A DNA stretch of 64,000 bases from DATMXT01 sp963662765 (lineage in GTDB: Bacteria > Bacillota > Clostridia > Oscillospirales > Feifaniaceae), in the NCBI GenBank assembly GCA_963662765.2, contig CAXXUP010000008.1, positions 124,001 through 188,000 on the forward strand, given 5' to 3'. This document shows, piece after piece, positions 25,769 through 33,098 of this stretch (positions within the stretch are counted from its first letter, which is position 1; each line of letters starts with the position of its first letter). The position numbers and the translations under genes are program-made. The notes under the pieces were generated by a model. That model was not told the origin of the DNA. It worked only from the letters and a program-made list of their open reading frames with translations, and ran no database searches.

Positions 25769-26463
25769 TCACAGCCTGATCCAGCCCTTGTCGAGCCAGT
25801 GTTGATTGTCGGCCGAGGGGGTCTCCTCCTTGCGCGCGAAATCCTGGTGCATCTTCTTTGTGAAGGCGAAAATCAGGCGGACCTTCAGCCCTATATGAGA
25901 AACGTAAGGCCTCTTGTACCTTTGGGCGAGTTTTTCAAGCTTGCCGGTGATGATTCCCCGCCGCTTTTCGGAGAGTTCATCCCAGACGACTCCCTCAGCA
26001 GGCCCACACCGCATTTTTTAATGTCAGACACACCAAGCCAGGTAAGGCTTGTCGCTATGTCCCGCTGGGCACCGCCGTTGAAGACGCCGATCGCGTTTGT
26101 CAGGATGACGGCCTTTTTACTGAACATCCGCTCGTCCGGCCGATGGGCCATCCAGTGACAGCAGAGGTGATCGAGCAGGGTCTTCATCTGTCCGGTCGTC
26201 CGCAGCGCGTAGACCGGCGACGCGAAGACCAAAAGGTCGGCCGACAGCATGGCTTCCCAGATGGGCATCACATATTTTGCGTGCGGACAGAGCAGCTCGC
26301 TTTTTAAAAAGCAGGTCTTGCACCCGCAGCAAAACTGCGGGCAGTCCCTCGGAAGGACATACTCGACGATCTCATTGCCCTCCCGCAGACAGTCGAGAAA
26401 TGTCTCCTTCATGCGATAGGTGCAGCCCTTTATTTCAGTGCCGGTTATGACCAAAATCTTCAA
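25769..26463 (-). pseudogene. Flavodoxin-fold NAD(P)H-dependent oxidoreductase, frameshifted
   Basis: The N-terminal part (KILVITGTEIKGCTYRMKE, the GCKTCFLK cysteines, FASPVYALRTTGQMKTLLD) is a flavodoxin-like FMN reductase. The frame shifts near 25995: one missing base separates ...CGVGLL from EGVVWDELSEKRRGI onward, which continues to a stop at 25769. The start is probably TTG at 26463, with AGGGGG just upstream; a GTG at 26481 is the alternative. Real decay or sequencing error cannot be told apart. Confidence 0.7.
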
Positions 26464-26534
26464 CCATATCCCCCTAGCCACGACATGCGCTTTTGCCTTT
26501 ATATATCGTCAATATTCCATTGTTTTCGCAAAGA

Positions 26535-26777
26535 TTATACCATATACCACATGGAAGTAAAACAGCATTTTGACCGCAGGAAACTGCATAAACGACAATC
26601 AAAAGGCACGGTCATGGTGTCGTCACTCCATTTCCGTGCCTTATTGCGGTCATATGACTTTGGGTTTTTGCTTTTGCGGGTCACGGGGTTTACTGCGCCC
26701 CAACTGCCGCGCCGACTCTTGTGCAGTTCCAGTTGCTGTTTTTTTGAGAGTTTCTCAAAGGGTATGAATTTTTCCAT
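26535..26777 (-). CDS. Small conserved protein of unknown function
   Basis: An 80-residue basic protein (FEKLSKKQQLELHKSRRG, then WGAVNPVTRKSKNPKSYDR, then KARKWSDD). This pattern is known from small uncharacterised Firmicutes proteins. AAAGGAG precedes ATG 26777. The last 20 or so residues look unrelated to the usual end. No function can be given. Confidence 0.65.
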   Translation of the reverse strand: MEKFIPFEKLSKKQQLELHKSRRGSWGAVNPVTRKSKNPKSYDRNKARKWSDDTMTVPFDCRLCSFLRSKCCFTSMWYMV

Positions 26778-26839
26778 AAACAGTGCTCCTTTCATATCGT
26801 CTACGATATATAATACCAGAATTGACGCCGCCTGTCAAC

Positions 26840-26868
26840 TTGCTTGGATTCCTTCCAAAACTTATGAT
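26840..26868 (+). promoter_or_regulatory. Likely sigma-A promoter of the ArsC-like gene
   Basis: TTGCTT (26840-26845), 17 bases, TATGAT (26863-26868), 33 bases before the start codon. Confidence 0.6.
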
Positions 26869-26901
26869 ATACTTTTTGAAAATGGATCGGAGGACATTCC
26901 T

Positions 26902-27249
26902 ATGCTGTTTATCTGTTATACCAAATGCACTACCTGTCAAAAGGCGCGGGCTTTTCTCGATGAGCGGGGCGCGGCTTACGAATTTCGGGACATCAAACAA
27001 AATAACCCGACCGAGGCCGAGCTTCGGGCTTGGCACAAAATGAGCGGTCTTCCTTTGAAGCGGTTTTTCAACACGAGCGGCCTGCAGTACAAGGCGCTCC
27101 GCCTGTCCCAAAAACTTGCCTCCATGACTGAAGACGAGCAATTTACGCTGCTCGCCACAGACGGCATGCTGGTAAGGCGCCCGATTTTAGTGGGCAGCGA
27201 CTTTGTACTGGTCGGCTTTAGGCCGCTCGAGTGGACGCAAAAACTGTAA
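26902..27249 (+). CDS. ArsC/Spx-like thioredoxin-fold protein
   Basis: A 115-residue ArsC-family protein with a CTTC motif (KCTTCQKA, residues 8-15) and the RDIKQNNPTEAELRAW helix typical of YusI/ArsC-like proteins. The family resembles arsenate reductase, but in Firmicutes it is often of unknown function or Spx-like. ATG at 26902 follows GGAGG; a longer open frame upstream is not supported. It is convergent with mutY. Confidence 0.8.
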   Translation: MLFICYTKCTTCQKARAFLDERGAAYEFRDIKQNNPTEAELRAWHKMSGLPLKRFFNTSGLQYKALRLSQKLASMTEDEQFTLLATDGMLVRRPILVGSDFVLVGFRPLEWTQKL

Positions 27250-27280
27250 CCCCGCCGACTTCTCATAACGGCAGGACCCC

Positions 27281-28348
27281 TTAAACGAGGGACAAAAACG
27301 CCCGGAAAGCGGTCGGCAGGGCGAGTCCCTCTGTCAGCTCCTCTTTTGTGACCCAGACAAAAGCGTCCGGCATATTTTCGCAAGGGACGACATAGCTTGT
27401 CATCTCCCACTCAATGTGGGTGAAAATATGCTTTTTGCGGATGCCGGGAACAGCAGGCCCCGCCGATGTGCCCCACTTTGCAAGCTGCGCGTTTACCTCC
27501 TCGGCGGTCAGATGCCCTAAGACGTTCGGGAACTCCCACAGTCCACCCAGCAGGGCGGCGCTGTCCCGCTGCCGGACGGCGACCTTGCCTGCGCACTGCA
27601 GCATAAAGACAGTTCGCTGCTCCTTTTTCCGCGGCGGCTTAGAGGCTTTGACGGGTAAAATGCCCTGCGTACCCGCTGCATTTGCCGCACACAGGGATGC
27701 CAGCGGACAGGCCTCGCACTTTGCCCGTCCATGAGGCAAGCAGACGACGGCCCCGAGCTCCATGAGGCTTTGGGTAAAGTCGCCGGCACGGTCCGCCGGG
27801 TAAATTTCAGCCAGCATCGCCGCAAACCTTGCTTTGACCCCGGGGGCGGAAATGTTGTCCGCGCAGGCGATGAGCCGGGCTACAACCCGCAGCACATTGC
27901 CGTCGACGGCAGGCACAGGCAGCCCAAAGCAAATGGAGGCCACGGCACCCGCCGTGTAGTCGCCGATGCCGGGCAGCGCACGGATATCGTCAAATCCCGT
28001 TGGGAAGATGCCGGCGAACTTCTCTTCGACAAATCGGGCCGCCTTTTGAAGGCTCCTGGCGCGGCTGTAATAACCGAGTCCTTCCCACAACTTCATAAGC
28101 TGCCCCTCTTCAAGACCGGCGAGGGTTTTGATGTTGGGGGCAGCCTGTATGAAACGCTCGAAATAGGGTATGACGGTCTCGACTCTTGTCTGCTGCAGCA
28201 TGATCTCCGACACCCACACGCGGTAAGGGTCGGTGTCCCTGCGCCAAGGCATCACCCGGGCGTTTTGCCCGTACCAGCCCAGCAGCGGCGTCACGATGTG
28301 GGCAAGCCTCTGCGTATCGGTGCCGTTCATTATACTTATCTGCGCCAT
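27281..28348 (-). CDS. mutY: A/G-specific adenine glycosylase MutY
   Basis: About 355 residues. The HhH-GPD motif is ALPGIGDYTAGAVASICFG with the catalytic Asp in PAVDGNV; the [4Fe-4S] ligands are C-x7-C-x2-C-x5-C (CLPHGRAKCEACPLASLC); a C-terminal NUDIX-like domain that recognises 8-oxoG begins near residue 235 (GLWEFPNV). It removes adenine opposite 8-oxoguanine. The start is uncertain between ATG 28348 and 28330, neither with a good ribosome site. The longer open frame upstream overlaps the broken DUF3298 gene and is not coding. Confidence 0.9.
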   Translation of the reverse strand: MAQISIMNGTDTQRLAHIVTPLLGWYGQNARVMPWRRDTDPYRVWVSEIMLQQTRVETVIPYFERFIQAAPNIKTLAGLEEGQLMKLWEGLGYYSRARSLQKAARFVEEKFAGIFPTGFDDIRALPGIGDYTAGAVASICFGLPVPAVDGNVLRVVARLIACADNISAPGVKARFAAMLAEIYPADRAGDFTQSLMELGAVVCLPHGRAKCEACPLASLCAANAAGTQGILPVKASKPPRKKEQRTVFMLQCAGKVAVRQRDSAALLGGLWEFPNVLGHLTAEEVNAQLAKWGTSAGPAVPGIRKKHIFTHIEWEMTSYVVPCENMPDAFVWVTKEELTEGLALPTAFRAFLSLV

Positions 28349-28457
28349 TCTTTCATCTGCCTGCCGAGCGCTTGTATATGCCGCCCGCTCTTTCACATTG
28401 ATACGACGATGGGATTGTATGACAAGCACAGGCAAGTTGTCAAGCAAAGCAAAGCGG

Positions 28458-29159
28458 TCAATACGGAAGCGCCTGATTGCAGCTGGGGCTCCACCCCAAC
28501 GTCCGGTAGGGGATCGTAAAAACGACGATGCCGGTGGAATAGGGCGCAATCTCATACTGCTGAAAGTAGATCGCAAGTCCCTAGAGTGTGAGGTAGTAGT
28601 TCTCCTCATCGAAGTTTTGCACAATGAGGTCTCTATACTCCTCAAAATAAATGCCGGGATTTTCCTGCATGTTGCGGTCAGCCTGCCGAATGATCTGGGC
28701 GATCAAAGTTCCCCGATAGTCCTGGTCGGGCGCAAAGAAGGCGGCAAGCAACAGGGCGCACCCGTCAAACAGATTCCAAGTGTCGGATGCCCGCAGCGTG
28801 TTCCCGTGTGCACCGCCCGTATACATGTACTCGTCGTAATACAGGCTCAAGTAGCAGTTTTCATTATATGTGACCTCGTACAGCATCACGGCGTCATAAG
28901 CGTTAAATGGAAATCCGTTTTCCTGTGAATAGCGATACGAGGCGACGGCTTGCCGATACAGCACGTTCGTGGCATTGCAAAGGAAGTCGGCCACCTCGGT
29001 CTGAATGCGGCAATTGATGCGGCTTTCAGCCTCCGGGGCACCCTTCAGGCGTACTTTTGGGTAGGTCATGGAAAGCGTGAGCACCGCGACAGATTCATAG
29101 GTGTAAGTCCTTTTTTCAGTGGACATTTTAATCGCAGCACGACGGTTTTGTGATTTCAT
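28458..29159 (-). pseudogene. DUF3298 domain protein interrupted by an in-frame TAG
   Basis: From ATG 29159 (ribosome site GGGGGAG) the frame gives 192 residues with DUF4163/DUF3298 features (YMYTGGAHGNT, LLAAFF) and stops at TAG 28583-28581. The same frame then continues with GLAIYFQQYEIAPYSTGI, which is the usual C-terminal end of DUF3298 proteins, to TGA at 28460. So a nonsense change has cut off the last 40 residues. No signal peptide is visible. Confidence 0.7.
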
Positions 29160-29287
29160 TTTATTAGCTCCCCCACTTTGGTTTTGCTCCATTCTATTAG
29201 GCCTGGAAGCCAATTGACACGAAAAACCCCGGGCCCGGAAAATTCTCCCGCAAAACCGGCCCTGCAATTCCCGCCCGCATAGCGCAA

Positions 29288-29320
29288 AAACATCCCGCAG
29301 CCACAGGCTGCGGGATGTTT
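29288..29320 (-). terminator. Intrinsic terminator of mgtE
   Basis: Perfect 15-bp stem AAACATCCCGCAGCC / GGCTGCGGGATGTTT with a 3-base loop, followed by T residues on the minus strand. Confidence 0.9.
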
Positions 29321-29351
29321 AACATCAGCTACCGGACGGTCCGCCGCAGCA

Positions 29352-30704
29352 TCAGAGGAGAAAGACTTTTGCGAGCGAAAAATAGATTCCGAGCGCCATG
29401 GCATCGGCGATGGTCGTCAAAAGCGGGCTCGACATAACTGCCGGGTCGAGGTGGACAGCCTTTGCCACCATTGGGAGTGTACATCCGATGCATTTGGAGA
29501 CTACGACCGAAAACAGGACGGTCAGGCTGACTACAAGATAGACCGGCGTGCCGCCGCTGCTCCCGAGCAGCATCATCCGCAAGAAGTTAACAGCCGCAAG
29601 CACGCCGCCGCAGATCATTGCGACCCGAAGCTCTTTATAGAGCACCTTCAAGTAGTCTCTCGTTGTGATTTCGCCGATGGCCATGCCGCGGATAATCAGC
29701 GTAGAAGACTGGGTGCCCGCATTTCCACAGGTGTCCATAAGCATCGGAATGCAGGCCGTCAGGCCGGTGAGCACCGCCAGCATTCCCTCGAAGTTTTCAA
29801 TGATCCGCCCTGTGAAAGTGGCAGAGACCATGAGAATGAGCAGCCATGCGATGCGGTTCTTGGCCAGCGTGAGGACACTGGATTTCAAATACTCTTGTTC
29901 AGCGGGCTGCAGGAGGGCCATCTTTTCAAAGTCTTCCGTAGTCTCCGCTTCGATGATGTCGACGATATCATCGATGGTGATGATCCCCACAAGCCGGTTC
30001 TCATTGTCCACCACCGGTACGCTCAAAAGGTCATACTTTTTGGCAATCCCGGCTACCGTCTCCTGATCCTCCAGCGTATGTACACTGATCATCTGTTGGT
30101 TGTCGCTCATGACATCACGGACATGAGCGCTCTCGTCGGCCAGAAGCAACCGCCGCAGCGGAAGAATGCCGACCAAGTGCAGCTTGTCATCGACGACGTA
30201 GCAGGTGTAGATTGTCTCCTTGTCAAGCCCCGTTTTGCGGATCACCTGAATCGCTTCAGACGCTGTAATGCGGTCGTGCAGCTCCACATACTCAATGGTC
30301 ATAACGCTGCCGGCACTGTCAGGCGGATACTGAAGGTATTTGTTGATGACGTTTCGGGTCTCGGTGCTTGCACTCGCCAGGACCCGCTTTACGATGCCCG
30401 CCGGCACTTCCTCCAGAAAATCCACTGCATCGTCTACGTAAAGTTCCTCAACGAGGTAGCCGACTTCCTTATCGCTGCTGTACTCCACGATACACTGCTG
30501 AATCTCGGCGTCGAGGTACGCAAAGACCTCGGCCGAGCGATCCTTTGGCAGAATTCGAAAGACAAGCAGCTGTTTTTCCCCCTCCAGCTCCATCAAATAC
30601 TCCGCGATGTCGACCACATTCATCTCCACGAGCTGCTCCTTGAGCTCCCGGATATGACCGTCCTTCAGCAGCGCAGAGAGCTTCTCAAAAAAAATAGTCT
30701 CCAT
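29352..30704 (-). CDS. mgtE: Magnesium transporter MgtE
   Basis: A 450-residue MgtE: cytoplasmic N domain (residues 1-130), two CBS domains (about 135-255, with SAGSVMTIEYVEL and VVDNENRLVGIITIDD), a plug helix, and five transmembrane helices from residue 285 on with the pore signature TACIPMLMDTCGNAGTQSS. It is a Mg2+-gated channel: the CBS region closes the pore when internal Mg2+ is high. It stands alone under its own consensus promoter with a leader of about 200 bases. Confidence 0.93.
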   Translation of the reverse strand: METIFFEKLSALLKDGHIRELKEQLVEMNVVDIAEYLMELEGEKQLLVFRILPKDRSAEVFAYLDAEIQQCIVEYSSDKEVGYLVEELYVDDAVDFLEEVPAGIVKRVLASASTETRNVINKYLQYPPDSAGSVMTIEYVELHDRITASEAIQVIRKTGLDKETIYTCYVVDDKLHLVGILPLRRLLLADESAHVRDVMSDNQQMISVHTLEDQETVAGIAKKYDLLSVPVVDNENRLVGIITIDDIVDIIEAETTEDFEKMALLQPAEQEYLKSSVLTLAKNRIAWLLILMVSATFTGRIIENFEGMLAVLTGLTACIPMLMDTCGNAGTQSSTLIIRGMAIGEITTRDYLKVLYKELRVAMICGGVLAAVNFLRMMLLGSSGGTPVYLVVSLTVLFSVVVSKCIGCTLPMVAKAVHLDPAVMSSPLLTTIADAMALGIYFSLAKVFLL

Positions 30705-30908
30705 TTTTTGACACTCCCTTCCCCACGGCCGGGCTGGGACGTCAAAACGGAGACACGACCGTCTGCGCTATCCGGGTTTTATCCGGTGCACAGTTCGGTG
30801 AGTCCCTGTCTTGTCCGCTCGTCCGGTGCCGCAAATCTACTTCGCCCGGGTATGCCGCACAAACTGCCTCCGGTATCCAAAACGGGCTCACCTCCTTGTT
30901 TTTACATG
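30705..30908 (-). ncRNA. Long structured 5' leader of mgtE, candidate riboswitch
   Basis: From the predicted transcription start near 30908 to the ATG is about 200 bases. The RNA can form a 9-bp long-range helix with one bulged A (GGUGAGCCC at 30892-30884 with GGGACUCACC at 30806-30797), closing a domain of about 80 bases. A second helix forms next to it (CUGUGC with GCGCAG, enclosing CCGG repeats), and a small hairpin ACGG...CCGU follows. Mg2+ transporters are often under M-box riboswitches, but the hallmark M-box segments were not found by eye, so this may be a different class. Confidence 0.5.
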
Positions 30909-30915
30909 ATTCTAC

Positions 30916-30944
30916 ATTATACGCTCACCGGCAAATTTCGTCAA
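30916..30944 (-). promoter_or_regulatory. Sigma-A promoter of mgtE
   Basis: On the minus strand TTGACG (30944-30939), 17 bases, TATAAT (30921-30916). Confidence 0.88.
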
Positions 30945-31024
30945 TCAACCTTCACACTTTTACCTTTGTCCGGCAAGCTCGGCGAGAGGGGTGGCGAAGT
31001 TTTTTCACCCTCCGAAAAAAGTGC

Positions 31025-31052
31025 TTGTGTTTTGGAGATTTTCAGGTATAAT
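31025..31052 (+). promoter_or_regulatory. Sigma-A-like promoter
   Basis: TTGTGT (31025-31030), 16 bases, TATAAT (31047-31052). It lies 357 bases before the next start codon, so it drives either a long leader or a separate RNA. Confidence 0.65.
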
Positions 31053-31058
31053 TATTTT

Positions 31059-31400
31059 CGGCGAAAGGGAGGGTTCGGGTCGGATGCCGCGCGCTTACAA
31101 GCGCACTCATGTCGGAGCCCAAAGGCGGGCTCATGATTTTATAGCGCAGGCTTATCCTGTGGGTCCTGTGGGGCGCCGCCTCACACGTACTTGTATAAAA
31201 CAACATGAGCGTATTAAAAGTAGACTGCTCCTGCGTGGTGCGGACAAATTACTATATAAAGCGCAGCAACGACCGGAAATTGGATAAATAAAATGCGGGG
31301 GCACAAGGGTCCCCAATCTAATAAATAACACAATTAAGGCGGGTATGTTTGGGCGGCCTGGGCCGCCTTATACAGGTACAATTAAATTTTTTGTAAAGGA
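31059..31400 (+). other. Gene-free stretch with several hairpins, candidate leader or small RNA
   Basis: No reading frame here has a ribosome site or family likeness. Possible hairpins follow in series: GCGC-TTACAA-GCGC, GAGCCC-AAAGGC-GGGCTC, CAGG-CTTAT-CCTG and GTGGGGC-GCC-GCCTCAC. Near the end, TAAGGCGG...CCGCCTTA and GGCGGC-CTGG-GCCGCC are mutually exclusive pairings around 31336-31371. No Rfam family is recognised by eye. Confidence 0.4.
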
Positions 31401-31408
31401 TGTCGATT

Positions 31409-32215
31409 ATGAAAAAATTAATTGTATGGCTTATCATTCTTTGCCTTGCCCTGACCGGCTGTGCGACAGCCGCCACCGGGACACCCGTTACCCCCGAGAC
31501 CGTGGAGGATACGCGTCCCCACGGCAACTATACCGACGAGATGAAAATCCCGAACCCGGTAAATCTGGACGCGGATTATGGCGCCGACAGCGTTGAACGC
31601 CAGGGCGACCACGAGGACAGCCCGTATTTCTCCACATTGGACTTTTACAACCTCGAGTCCACTGACTCGCTGACCATTCTTTCGCACTTTAAAACCCAGC
31701 AGCAGTCGAGCGAGTGGAACTGCGGAGTCTCCAGCGTTTTGATGATCCTAAACTGGTATGACGCCCTCGGTGATTACAACGAAGAGACCCTTGCCGAGCT
31801 GCGCAGCAACGGCACGACGCCCGAAGCCACGACCCTCAAACAGGCCATGGAGATTTTTGAAGGCGTCGGCGGTTTTGACCTCTACACCACCTTCGACTGC
31901 GCCGAAACCGTCCACGATGTATTCACCCTGGACTACATTCAGGAGACTTTGGCGGCCGGAGCCCCCATCATGATCGGTTGGAACGACTGGGGCGGGCATT
32001 GGCAGGTCATCATCGGATACGATACCATGGGCACCGAGACAACCCAAGATGACGTGATCATGGTGGCTGACCCGTACGACACCACCGACCACAACCAGGA
32101 CGGCTACGGCGTGTACAGTGCCGAGCGTTTTATTTACAATTTCACGTTCTATGACTTCTTTGATGAGGCGGATTTAAACGATATGTGCTTCATCGTCGCG
32201 ACACCGCAGGCGTAA
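31409..32215 (+). CDS. C39-like cysteine peptidase lipoprotein
   Basis: A 268-residue protein with a lipoprotein signal (MKKLIVWLIILCLALTGC, lipid-modified Cys 18), so it is anchored outside the cell membrane. The papain-like C39/C70-type fold shows a nucleophile Cys in EWNCGVSSVLMIL, His in GGHWQVIIGYD and Asp in VADPYDT. It probably cleaves peptides or cell-wall-linked substrates, which are not known. AAAGGA precedes ATG 31409. A hairpin at 32265-32295 follows. Confidence 0.8.
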   Translation: MKKLIVWLIILCLALTGCATAATGTPVTPETVEDTRPHGNYTDEMKIPNPVNLDADYGADSVERQGDHEDSPYFSTLDFYNLESTDSLTILSHFKTQQQSSEWNCGVSSVLMILNWYDALGDYNEETLAELRSNGTTPEATTLKQAMEIFEGVGGFDLYTTFDCAETVHDVFTLDYIQETLAAGAPIMIGWNDWGGHWQVIIGYDTMGTETTQDDVIMVADPYDTTDHNQDGYGVYSAERFIYNFTFYDFFDEADLNDMCFIVATPQA

Positions 32216-32264
32216 TTCGGCCACCCGACCCGGCCGCGTTTTTGCCGCATAATCTGGATATCAG

Positions 32265-32295
32265 ACAGCCCCCGGCCATCGCGGCCGGGGGCTGT
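32265..32295. terminator. GC-rich hairpin after the C39-like gene
   Basis: Perfect 13-bp stem ACAGCCCCCGGCC / GGCCGGGGGCTGT with a 5-base loop. T-rich tails are short on both sides, so it is a moderate terminator between convergent genes. Confidence 0.65.
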
Positions 32296-32336
32296 TATTA
32301 TGTGCGGATTCCTGATTTTCTCTATTTTAGGCGTTT

Positions 32337-32555
32337 TTACGCCTGCTCTCCCAGGTCAATTGATTGGTTCGTATCACAGTCCAGTTCTCTTTTTATGAGC
32401 TCAGACGCGATGTTCAACGCTTTAATCCTGCGGACGAGCAGCGTGTGCTGGGACGTGCCCGGTTTTAATTTTGGCTGCACCTTTTCACACTTACCAATCG
32501 TCGAGGTAATTGCCCGCAGCGCTTCTGACAGCTCTTCTTTTGTGAACGCTTCCAT
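32337..32555 (-). CDS. Small conserved hypothetical protein
   Basis: A 72-residue soluble, helical protein (FTKEELSEALRAI, then IGKCEK and PGTSQHTLLVRRIKALNIASELI). A GGAGGGC ribosome site precedes ATG 32555. The pattern is seen in small uncharacterised Clostridia proteins. No function can be given. Confidence 0.65.
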   Translation of the reverse strand: MEAFTKEELSEALRAITSTIGKCEKVQPKLKPGTSQHTLLVRRIKALNIASELIKRELDCDTNQSIDLGEQA

Positions 32556-32599
32556 CTTCCCGCCCTCCTGCTTTTGACCGCTTTTGTACTACTTTTGTA

Positions 32600-33007
32600 C
32601 TACTTTTCCTCCGCTTCTTTTACTCTCCACCGCACGATGTCGGCAATCAGCGCATGGTCAACCGGCCTGTCCAGCGGAAACTGGATCGCGCCTTTGGAGG
32701 TCTTGTAGTCCCCAAGGCGGTCCGCGAACACGCCGACCGCCTCCCCGCCGGGGTAGAGGCCAATGTGCTTTTTGAAAGCCGCAAAGTGGACAATGTTTTC
32801 ACCCTTCCAGAATGTTGGCATCTGCCACGCAATTTTCTCCGAAGCTTCGGGGGCGGCGGCATGTATCGTCTCTCGGATACTCTGGAGAATGGGGCGGACT
32901 TCCGGGGTCTGTGCGGCAATATAGTCGTCAATCGCGCTTATTTTTACGCAGTAGTGGTCTTGATTTTCGTTTTTGAATTCCCGTCCGCATTTCGGGCACA
33001 TCCACAT
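32600..33007 (-). CDS. DUF1801 (YdhG-like) protein with an N-terminal zinc-ribbon-like segment
   Basis: A 135-residue protein: residues 1-20 (MWMCPKCGREFKNENQDHYC) look like a small zinc site with CPKC and HxxC, and the rest is a DUF1801 domain (IAWQMPTFWKGENIVHFAAFKKHIGLYP and TSKGAIQFPLDRP). The B. subtilis relative YdhG is proposed as an iron chaperone; this is not established here. AGGAGGA precedes ATG 33007. Confidence 0.85.
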   Translation of the reverse strand: MWMCPKCGREFKNENQDHYCVKISAIDDYIAAQTPEVRPILQSIRETIHAAAPEASEKIAWQMPTFWKGENIVHFAAFKKHIGLYPGGEAVGVFADRLGDYKTSKGAIQFPLDRPVDHALIADIVRWRVKEAEEK

Positions 33008-33098
33008 AACAGTCCTCCTCCTGTCTTTGTCGCCGCTTTGTCGCTACGGCAAACAGAATTTACGCTTCTACTCTCCGGCCGATACGGCTCCATTCGCA

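Noticed and set aside
26485..26901. N-terminal extension of the ArsC-like protein
   Set aside because: The extension overlaps the small minus-strand gene, crosses a promoter, and lacks a ribosome site, while GGAGG precedes the ATG at 26902.
28581..28583. TAG in the DUF3298 gene as a pyrrolysine codon
   Set aside because: No pyl genes in view, the family is not known to use pyrrolysine, and a plain nonsense change explains it.
29451..31136. A 561-residue plus-strand open frame opposite mgtE
   Set aside because: It is antisense to a clear MgtE gene, has no family likeness, and runs through its promoter and leader; openness follows from GC-rich codon use.
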